Assembly: GCA_945860285.1 (NCBI GenBank)
Contig: CAMAQB010000020.1
Span: forward strand, 1-42,890
DNA: 42,890 nt
Direction of reading: 5' to 3'
Origin: Akkermansia muciniphila
GTDB taxonomy: Bacteria > Verrucomicrobiota > Verrucomicrobiia > Verrucomicrobiales > Akkermansiaceae
The notes beneath the pieces were generated by a model. It worked only from the letters and a program-made list of their open reading frames with translations, ran no database searches and was not told the origin of the DNA. Made by a program: the position numbers and the translations under genes. Positions 35,975-42,890 of this stretch are shown here, one piece after another. Position 1 is the first letter of the stretch. The number at the start of each line of letters is the position of its first letter.

Positions 35975-37378
35975 TCACTGCGCGGCCACCAGGTCGTAAC
36001 CGCGCCAGTCCTTGATGGTCACTTCGGCGAAGCTGCCGACCGGAATGTTTTTCGGCACGTGCACGGTGCCGTCGATCTCCGGCGCGTCCCATTCGGTGCG
36101 GCCCACGCCCTGCTCTTCGACCAGCACTTTGACCGGCTTGCCGATTTGCTGCTGGTTGAGTTCGCCGGCGATGCGCTGCAATGCCTGCATCGACCTTTTC
36201 CATCGCGATTTCTTGGTGGCATGGTGAATGTGGCCGTCCATCTTGTTGGCGCGGGTTCCTTCCTCTTTCGAGTAGGAAAACACCCCGGCGCGTTCGAAGC
36301 GGAATTCCTCGATGAATTCCAACAACTCCTGGAAATCCTCCTCGGTTTCGCCGGGGAATCCTACGATGAACGTAGTACGAATGCCGAGGCCGGGAATTCT
36401 TGCACGCATGCGACGCAACAGGTCGCGGATGTAATCGCCCGAGGTGACGCGCTTCATCGCGGTAAGCATCCGGTCTGAAATATGTTGCAAGGGAATGTCC
36501 ACATACTTGGCGACTTTATCGCAAACCGCGATGGTATCGATCAACTCATCGCTCCAGTGCGCGGGGTGGGTGTAAAGCAATCGAATCCAGAAATCGCCGG
36601 GGATTTCATTCAACTCCCGCAACAAGGTGGCGAGTGAATGGCCCTTGCTTGAATCCACGGGTGAATTCGGTTTCGGGCACGACTCATCCCAAAGGTCCAT
36701 GCCGAAATAGGTGGTGTCCTGGGAGATCAGGTTGATTTCCTTCACGCCGGAAGCCACCAGCGCCTTGACCTCGTTGACCACCGAATCCTGGGTGCGCGAA
36801 CGGTGGCGACCGCGGATTTGCGGGATGATGCAAAAGGTGCAGGTGTGGTTGCAGCCCTCGGCGATTTTCACATAGGCGTAGTGATCGGGAGTCAACCGGA
36901 ATCGCGGCGTGGTGTAGTCGGGAATGTACTGCGGCTTCAGCGTGACGAAATCCCGCGGATCCTCGGTCGCCGCAGGGCCCTCGGTCTTGGTGACCTCGGC
37001 GGCATTGTTTTTTCCTAACAGGTTTTCAATGATCGGACCGACCTTGGTGATTTGGTCGAGGCCGATGAAAGCGTCCACTTCCGGCATGATACCCGGAAGA
37101 TCCTTGGCAAAACGCTGGGACAGGCAGCCCGCGACGATGATTTTCTGGCGGGCGCGATCTTCGTTTTCCGCGCGATCCTTGACGGCCTCGAAAATCGCAT
37201 TGACGGATTCGGTCTTTGCTTTGTCGATGAACGAGCAGGTATTGATGATCAGAACATCAGCCAGTTCCGCGTCCGGCGTCATGATCATGCCCGATTGCGC
37301 AAGATGGCCGATCATCACCTCGGAATCGATGAGATTTTTGGCGCAGCCCAGGGAGATGAGACCAACGGTAGTTTGCAT
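35975..37378 (-). CDS. rimO: ribosomal protein S12 methylthiotransferase
   Basis: 467 aa from the ATG at 37378 (MQTTVGLISLGCAKNLIDSE, the RimO rather than MiaB wording). UPF0004 domain with cluster ligands Cys12, Cys48 and Cys85; radical SAM motif CNHTCTFC (Cys176, Cys180, Cys183); C-terminal TRAM domain (about 400-467). It methylthiolates Asp89 of ribosomal protein S12. The linker between the two cluster domains (about 122-160) is longer than usual. Upstream lies a TGAGAAT-N13-ATTCTCA palindrome. Confidence 0.95.
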   Translation of the reverse strand: MQTTVGLISLGCAKNLIDSEVMIGHLAQSGMIMTPDAELADVLIINTCSFIDKAKTESVNAIFEAVKDRAENEDRARQKIIVAGCLSQRFAKDLPGIMPEVDAFIGLDQITKVGPIIENLLGKNNAAEVTKTEGPAATEDPRDFVTLKPQYIPDYTTPRFRLTPDHYAYVKIAEGCNHTCTFCIIPQIRGRHRSRTQDSVVNEVKALVASGVKEINLISQDTTYFGMDLWDESCPKPNSPVDSSKGHSLATLLRELNEIPGDFWIRLLYTHPAHWSDELIDTIAVCDKVAKYVDIPLQHISDRMLTAMKRVTSGDYIRDLLRRMRARIPGLGIRTTFIVGFPGETEEDFQELLEFIEEFRFERAGVFSYSKEEGTRANKMDGHIHHATKKSRWKRSMQALQRIAGELNQQQIGKPVKVLVEEQGVGRTEWDAPEIDGTVHVPKNIPVGSFAEVTIKDWRGYDLVAAQ

Positions 37379-37412
37379 GGCGGGCAGCGGTGATAGCCGC
37401 AAATCCGGGAAA

Positions 37413-37439
37413 TGAGAATCAGAAAATGAACAATTCTCA
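37413..37439. promoter_or_regulatory. palindrome upstream of rimO, possible operator
   Basis: TGAGAAT (37413-37419) and ATTCTCA (37433-37439), perfect 7-bp half sites separated by 13 bp, 34 bp before the rimO start. The half site resembles the Fur half TGATAAT, but the spacing is not that of a Fur box. The rest of the 185-bp gap (37379-37563) shows no gene. Confidence 0.35.
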
Positions 37440-37563
37440 CGTAACCTTGGCGTTCCCATCGATTCGCAAGTCCCCATTTGTCCGAATCGAATTTGGTTTG
37501 CGATCCCAAGATGCAATCTCGACAGGCTTGCGTTCGCTGAGGCGATCCGTGCCGGGTCAGTTG

Positions 37564-40500
37564 TCACGGAACGACGGTGACCTCGACGCGGTAGAAGCGT
37601 TTTGTGATGGCGGAGGGCGGAGAGCCGGTGCTGGTGCCGTTGTCCACCCATGTCATCGTTGCGCCGGTTCCGGCCACGGGTAATGAGGCGGGCAGCCAGG
37701 AGAGCAGATCGTTGCTGTAAAGCACGCGGTAGGTGCGGCCTGTGATGGTCTCAAATGTTATCGCGTTCGTGCCGTTGAGAATGTCGTAGCTCGTGCTGAA
37801 TGCGTAGCTGTCGGAGAGGTTTGATTCCGTGTCGAAGATGAACTCGGCGAGGTTCGAGGTGCCGTCGCTGTCGCTGTCGAGCAGTGCGTCCGCCGCCACG
37901 AAGCGATTGAGTCCGTGGGCGATTTCATATGCATCCGGAATCCCGTCGCCGTCGGTGTCGGCGGCACCCTGTTTGACGATGGTGAAATTGTCAGGCGTGG
38001 CGCCGCCTGATTGAACAAAGGTGCAGGTGAGCGTATTGCCGTTCACATCGAGGTTCACCGTGCCCATTTTGTTATAAGAAATATACATGGCAGGGTGATC
38101 GATCGCACTCGAATCGGCTGTACCTGACATGCCGGCCGTGTTGTATACCGCGCCAAAATGGTCGCGCGGTCCGGTGAGCGGCTTGACATAGGCCCCGTTT
38201 GCAGGAACGAACGCCCCGGTTGTGACCGTGGCGGTGAAACCATTGGCGGCGTTGCGGATTTTTCCGTTGGTTGCGGTGGTGAAGCCGGTGGTGCTGCCGT
38301 TGCCGGAGTTTTTCTTCATCGCGGCGGTAATAGTGCCGCTGGTGCCGTAGTGGGAGTCGAGCAATACGCTGCGTTCATAGTTGTGACTGTGCCCAAGGAA
38401 GACCAGATCCACACCGCCGTTTTCCAGGATCGGGTTAAATTTCGTCCGCATCGTCGCCAGCTGACCCTCGGAGTCGGAGTCGTGGCTGCCTTTCGAATAC
38501 GGGGGATGGTGCCAGAAGGCGATGATCCAGGTGGCGGTGGTGCTCGCAAGATCAAGGCGGAGCCAGCTTGCCATTAACCCGTCTTCATTCACAAGTGGGG
38601 TGCCTGGGTTATCGACAGTGGTGTTGCTGGCTTGTGAATCGAGGCAGACAAAGTGGATGTTGCCGTAGTCGAAGCTGTAATAATGTTCGGTGCCGGAAGG
38701 CTGACCGCCGCACTCGCCAGCAGTCGGAAAGGTGAACATGTCGAAGTAGGGGAAATTCGACAGAGGATTGGTGTTGCCATTGTTCGCATCGTGGTTTCCA
38801 AGGGTGCTCCATTGCGGCATCTTGCGAAAGATGTTCGCATACATGTTGAAGTAACCAGTTTGGTATTCAGAATCGGTGCCGGAGTTATAGGCGTTATCGC
38901 CCAATTGCAGGTTCAAATCCGGAACACGGGTTCCGGTGAAGCTCGCGCCGCCGTTGTAGCTGATGTAGGCATTGCGCGCATTCGCCTGCGCTTGCGTGCC
39001 GCGTCCGCAGTCGCCGATGATCCAGACCCGGGTGTTTACCGCAGTGCCGGGTAGCGGTGAGGTGCGGAATGTGTAATCCGCCCCTGTCGGAGCAGGCGCG
39101 CCGGGAGTGTAGGAGGTGGACTCCGATACCTCTGGAGTAAGGGCGTCGTTAGCGGAGCCCACGCTGTAATAATAACGGGTGTAGGGACTCAAGCCGGTGA
39201 GTCTCACAATGTGGTCATTCGCGGCACCCGCTTCGTCAGTGCTCTGGGTGAGCGCGTTGGGATCGAGTCCATAAAGAACGCGACCGACGATCGATTGACT
39301 GCTGCGCCAACGGATGACGATGCTGTTGTGGCTGGGCATGTTGAGGTAAGGTCCGCGGGTGAGCGTGCCGGAGGACACAGCAGTCACGTTGACTGCGGAA
39401 GATGTCGTCGATAAGCCGTTGCTCGCCAGGGCCACGGCCGTAAGTGCATGACTTCCAACTGCGGCGTTGGTCCATGCATGGCTGTAGGGGCTGGTAGTGT
39501 CGGTGCCGAGCGGAATGGCTCCGTCGTAGAATGAAACGCTGGTTATTGTCCCGGTGGTCGTCGAGGCGGTGGCGCTAATCGTGAAGTTGGTTCCAACTGT
39601 CGCACCGTTCGCGGGACTCGTGATAGAGACCGTGGGCGGGGGAATCGAACTGACAGTGACGTTGACCACATTCGAAGTGGTTGACAGGCCGCTGTTATCC
39701 AAGGCCACTGCCGTTAGCGCATGAGCGCCTGTGGGTGCATTGATCCAAGAGTAGCTGTAGGGGCTGCTTGTATCAGTGCCAAGCGGGGTGGCGCCGTCAT
39801 AGAACGAGACGCTGGAAATGCTGCCGTCACTGTCCGCAGCCGTGGCGTCAATGGTGAATGAGGTTCCCACGGTTGCATTATTGACCGGGCTGGTGATCGA
39901 AAGCGTCGGTGCCTGCGGTCCGAACGGGTAGCCCGAAGTTCTCACCGGGCCATTTGAAAGAGCGCCGTTCACGTTGGCTGCGCTTCCGGTGTTCGTAGCT
40001 GTGGAGCCGCTCGTTTCGTTCAGACCCCAGCGTCCGACCAGACCCGTTGCGGAAACAACCTCACTGTTCATGGTCGTTTGGATTTCCGCTTGTGTCCGAG
40101 CCACATTCCACATCCGGACTTCGTCCATTACCACCTTGAAAAATCCCTGTGCCGCGCCGGTGGAATTCATGGCACTGCCCAGGCCAAAGTGCTGAATGCT
40201 ATCGTAGCGGGGCACCTGGACATTGCCACCGCCGTTGACTTGTGCGCTCTTGTCCAATACTCCATCAATATAAAGTTTCCAATAGTTGCCATCATAGGTG
40301 ACGGCGACATGTTTCCATACATTCGATGGCACGACATTCGTACCCACGATCGGATGATTCAGTCCGCTGTTGAAGTCCTCGAAATCTGCAGCCAATCTGC
40401 CATCGGTTTGCAGTCCGAAGGCGTAATTGCAGTCCACATTGCTGCCGTCGCTCTCGCTACGACCTTTGCCAATCAGCGGGTATATGGCAATGCCACCGGA

Positions 40501-41685
40501 GCCGCTGCCAGCGGTGGTGCGGCCGGCTCCGGATGGGTCATGTTTGATCCAGCACTCAAGGGTGAAGTTTTGCGTGCCGAGAGGCAGGGCCGTTCCCATG
40601 GTTACGTAGTCATCCACGCCATCAAACTGCAAGGCACCGAAGTTGGTGACGGTGATATTCACCGGTGACGATGTTGCGGTTGCGCTCGTGCTATCGGTGA
40701 CTACCGCCGTGAGCGTATGGGCTCCCGGCGCCAAACCCGTCACATCGAAACTATAAGGACTGATGGTATCCACGCCCAAAATTGTCGCTCCATCTTTCAA
40801 TGTCACGCTTGCAATGGTGGCGGGTGAAACAGCGCTGGCAGTGGCGGTGGTCGTGAAACTCTTGCCGACCGTGCCGGTATTGGCAGGGCTGGTGATGGCC
40901 ACGGAAAGAGAACTCGAAGCGGTCGCGGAGAGGGTGAAATTGTCCAAGCCAATGATCTGGTCTGGGGAGGGAGAAATTGCGTTGTCGTCTACCCAGCGCA
41001 GTTGCAGGTTTCCCCCGGCGGTCCATGGCGAGGATAGAGTGACCGTTGTGGTCGGGATGCTGGTGATGCCGGTTGTATTGGGAACATTGGCCAGAGTGGG
41101 GTTCAGTGTAGAAGCGTTGATCCAAGTCGTGCCGCCGTCCACACTGTAAAACAGCCAGAATCCGGGCAGTTCCTCTGAGCCAGCCGCCCCGACGGTAAAT
41201 CGTTTGATGTCGTAGCTGATGTCAAACGAAGTAATGGCGTTGCCGGAAGTGTTCGTGAAAGCCGGGCACTGGATGGCAACTCCCGCAATGCCCGTGGGCG
41301 AAGTGGCGATGCAACGGTCTCCCGTCAAGCCGCTCACACCCAGGGCGTTAAATCCGTTGATGTTCGTCGTCGCCGGAGCATCATTTGCGGTCAACCCCGC
41401 TGTCGTGTTCATGGCGAAGCCTGTCTGGGTGATCGGGATCGAGGCGCTCCACGTATTCTTGTCGCCGCTTCCAGCGGATAGTACGGACCAGCCCGACGGG
41501 GGTGTGGTGCCGGTGTTCCCCATCGAGTTGAAGTCCTCAGAGAAGGTGATTGCCTGTGCGGTTGCGACCATCAGGCCGAGGATCACCGCGAACAGTGCAG
41601 GGAGCGCTTGAGACGGATTTGCCAGGAATGCGTTCCCGGAGTTTTTACGCGCGTGGAAACAAATCCTGCGGAGGTGAATTTTCAT
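37564..41685 (-). CDS. large modular secreted metallophosphatase (purple-acid-phosphatase type)
   Basis: 1373 aa from the ATG at 41685 (MKIHLRRICFHARKN). Signal peptide to about residue 45 (FAVILGLMVATAQA). Modules in order: beta-sandwich domain (about 46-255), Ig-like (260-345), LamG/concanavalin-like (about 346-560), two near-identical Ig-like repeats (about 595-765; ITSPvNxATVGTxFTI...VSFYDGAxPLGTDT), purple acid phosphatase FnIII-like domain (about 772-880), calcineurin-type phosphoesterase with GDCG (about 890), GDNAY, GNHD (about 963), HHPPY (about 1056) and GHSHNYER (about 1097), calcium-binding DTDGDGIPD repeats (about 1240), and a verrucomicrobial C-terminal module (YRVLYSNDLLSW ... 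KRFYRVEV). Likely a cell-surface or secreted phosphoesterase with glycan-binding parts. The upstream TPR gene stops 46 bp before this start. Confidence 0.88.
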   Translation of the reverse strand: MKIHLRRICFHARKNSGNAFLANPSQALPALFAVILGLMVATAQAITFSEDFNSMGNTGTTPPSGWSVLSAGSGDKNTWSASIPITQTGFAMNTTAGLTANDAPATTNINGFNALGVSGLTGDRCIATSPTGIAGVAIQCPAFTNTSGNAITSFDISYDIKRFTVGAAGSEELPGFWLFYSVDGGTTWINASTLNPTLANVPNTTGITSIPTTTVTLSSPWTAGGNLQLRWVDDNAISPSPDQIIGLDNFTLSATASSSLSVAITSPANTGTVGKSFTTTATASAVSPATIASVTLKDGATILGVDTISPYSFDVTGLAPGAHTLTAVVTDSTSATATSSPVNITVTNFGALQFDGVDDYVTMGTALPLGTQNFTLECWIKHDPSGAGRTTAGSGSGGIAIYPLIGKGRSESDGSNVDCNYAFGLQTDGRLAADFEDFNSGLNHPIVGTNVVPSNVWKHVAVTYDGNYWKLYIDGVLDKSAQVNGGGNVQVPRYDSIQHFGLGSAMNSTGAAQGFFKVVMDEVRMWNVARTQAEIQTTMNSEVVSATGLVGRWGLNETSGSTATNTGSAANVNGALSNGPVRTSGYPFGPQAPTLSITSPVNNATVGTSFTIDATAADSDGSISSVSFYDGATPLGTDTSSPYSYSWINAPTGAHALTAVALDNSGLSTTSNVVNVTVSSIPPPTVSITSPANGATVGTNFTISATASTTTGTITSVSFYDGAIPLGTDTTSPYSHAWTNAAVGSHALTAVALASNGLSTTSSAVNVTAVSSGTLTRGPYLNMPSHNSIVIRWRSSQSIVGRVLYGLDPNALTQSTDEAGAANDHIVRLTGLSPYTRYYYSVGSANDALTPEVSESTSYTPGAPAPTGADYTFRTSPLPGTAVNTRVWIIGDCGRGTQAQANARNAYISYNGGASFTGTRVPDLNLQLGDNAYNSGTDSEYQTGYFNMYANIFRKMPQWSTLGNHDANNGNTNPLSNFPYFDMFTFPTAGECGGQPSGTEHYYSFDYGNIHFVCLDSQASNTTVDNPGTPLVNEDGLMASWLRLDLASTTATWIIAFWHHPPYSKGSHDSDSEGQLATMRTKFNPILENGGVDLVFLGHSHNYERSVLLDSHYGTSGTITAAMKKNSGNGSTTGFTTATNGKIRNAANGFTATVTTGAFVPANGAYVKPLTGPRDHFGAVYNTAGMSGTADSSAIDHPAMYISYNKMGTVNLDVNGNTLTCTFVQSGGATPDNFTIVKQGAADTDGDGIPDAYEIAHGLNRFVAADALLDSDSDGTSNLAEFIFDTESNLSDSYAFSTSYDILNGTNAITFETITGRTYRVLYSNDLLSWLPASLPVAGTGATMTWVDNGTSTGSPPSAITKRFYRVEVTVVP

Positions 41686-41731
41686 TTTTTGTTCTTTTGT
41701 CGATCGTCTTGCCGCGGGCGTTCCAGATGGA

Positions 41732-42654
41732 TCAATGATCGTCATGGCTTGGATTGGGTTTGGATGGAAGTTGGCTGGTTGGAGCTGGCGGATTGGACGC
41801 CGACAAGCTTGCCAGCGAGGCGAGCGCGTGACGCGCTTCCTCCATGAGTTTGCTCATGGCGTGCGAGCCGCGTTCCTGGTTTGGCAGTTCGGCCAGGTGT
41901 TTCACGAGAGCATTCCATGCCGCGCTCGACTCCTCGATGCGGCCCGCTTGCGCGAGGATTGAGGCGCGGCGGGCCATCCACGGCTCGGGACGCGGCGCGC
42001 TTTGGCACATTGCCTCGACCCGGCCTAGTGCGGCATCAAAGTTTTTCGATGCGATCTCCAGGTCCATTGCGCGGAGCACAAGCGAAGGGATCCTGCCGAG
42101 TTTTTCGATGCCTTGGGCCAGCACCTGCGCGGCTTCAGTCTGGCACCCTTGCGCAGCGAGCGCGTCGGCCACCTCTTGCACGAGATCGGGCTCTGGCAAC
42201 GGCGTGCGACTCCATACATCAGGTAATCCGCGAGGCTAGCCGCGCCTTCGCCGATTCGCTGGGACGCGCGCGCCCGCAGGAGCCGGGCAGGCACACACTC
42301 CGGTTGCGACGCGATTTGTCGATCGAGGGCCTCCTTCGCCTTCGCTGGCTGGCCGGCCACCAGCAAGGCTTGGCCACGAAGGAGGTCGGTCTGAAATTTT
42401 CCTGATGCCAGCGCATCCACCCGATCCAGGTTATCCAGTGATAACTTCAAATCGCCATGCTGCCCGAGCAAATCTCCCAGCTCGAAATGCAGACGGGGAT
42501 CCGACGGGTTCTTTTTCACCTCCTCAGTCAGGTAAGCAAGCCGTTCGTGGTATCCGCCGTGCCCGAAAGCCAGGCCAATCAGCGACGCCAGCAACCAACA
42601 GCCAGCCAGCAGGAGCCGGCGAATTCTTGAAAAACAGTGGGATCGAGCTGGCAT
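41732..42654 (-). pseudogene. TPR protein with signal peptide, interrupted by one frameshift
   Basis: From the ATG at 42654 (MPARSHCFSRIRRLLLAGCWLL) the first frame gives a signal peptide, HGGYHERLAYLTEEVKKNPSDP and TPR helices up to ADYLMYGV (about 42209). It then leaves the coding frame. The second frame, from 42208 downward, continues with RTPLPEPDLVQEVADALAAQG and further TPRs to a stop at 41732. One missing base between about 42234 and 42200 explains both; joined, the product is about 306 aa of TPRs, probably exported. Either a recent mutation, a sequencing error, or less likely a programmed shift; no slippery homopolymer is at the site. Same strand as, and 46 bp before, the phosphatase gene, so the two may form an operon. 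Confidence 0.75.
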
Positions 42655-42850
42655 GAGAGGAATGGCGTGGAGGGAGGCCAAGCGATGCCGAAAAATTACG
42701 CGGTATTGCTTAGGAATTTGCTTTTGGAATGAAGGCCGTTGAACCTAGAAACCGCAGTTACAACGCTAAAATAGGCTCAAATGCGATTGATTTCGTCTTC
42801 AAACCATTGATGCAGCGTTACCAGCATGCAAAATTACATTTTTGCCATGT

Positions 42851-42869
42851 TTTCACCCATCAGGTGAAA
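42851..42869. promoter_or_regulatory. short inverted repeat upstream of the TPR gene
   Basis: TTTCACC (42851-42857), 5-nt spacer, GGTGAAA (42863-42869). No T-tract, so more like an operator or RNA hairpin than a terminator. It lies about 200 bp upstream of the TPR start; the gap 42655-42890 shows no gene. Confidence 0.3.
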
Positions 42870-42890
42870 CGAAAAACGAATCGTATTTCC

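Overview
The window most likely comes from a member of the phylum Verrucomicrobiota, probably order Verrucomicrobiales. The support is the secreted phosphatase ending in a DGDGIPD-type repeat plus a YRVLYSNDLLSW / FYRVEV tail typical of the phylum, a MoxR-BatABCDE cluster with a DUF4381-like protein, a NupG-type MFS carrier, and moderately GC-rich DNA with densely packed genes. This is a judgement from family resemblance; no 16S rRNA or tRNA gene is present.

Layout. Positions 1-602 hold the 3' part of a REP-associated (Y1/RAYT-type) transposase. Positions 702-7994 (+) form a tight housekeeping series: dnaX, ybaB, a secreted CAP-domain protein, a UbiA/EboC-like membrane prenyltransferase, galK, a DUF151 (bifunctional nuclease) protein, a TerC-type membrane protein and an RluE-like pseudouridine synthase. 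Positions 7995-9114 are an accessory island with a DUF6922-like antitoxin overlapping an AbiEii-type nucleotidyltransferase toxin. After one conserved hypothetical gene, 9841-18015 (+) is a complete Bat (aerotolerance-type) operon: MoxR ATPase, DUF58, DUF4381-like, BatA, a BatB-BatC fusion with a 10 x 18-bp tandem repeat, BatD, BatE. A 248-bp palindromic element with terminal inverted repeats and a perfect 12-bp target duplication sits exactly at the batE stop codon. Next come a lone ABC ATPase and a GT-C-like membrane protein.

Positions 20904-26408 (-) carry der, an oppD-like ATPase, mrp and dnaG, reading away from a divergent set at 26520-28704 (+): a SnoaL/ketosteroid-isomerase-like protein, an inositol monophosphatase and a PfkB sugar kinase. 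Positions 28807-33504 (+) encode a tripartite MacAB/NodT efflux system. queA (-) and an MFS nucleoside-type carrier (+) diverge from a shared 130-bp region, and rimO (-) converges on the carrier. A 1373-residue modular secreted metallophosphatase and a frameshifted TPR gene (-) close the window.

The main new observations are: (1) the 248-bp structured MITE-like insertion with two covarying internal hairpins; (2) a recurring promoter architecture in which a -35/-10 pair ends 6-7 nt before the start codon, with no Shine-Dalgarno sequence, implying leaderless mRNAs for several genes; (3) lineage-level oddities in core proteins, namely DnaX with Cys-Asp-Asp-Cys in place of the four zinc Cys, and Mrp lacking the second Cys of its CxxC motif. 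No CRISPR array, prophage or clear new defence cluster beyond the toxin-antitoxin pair was found.
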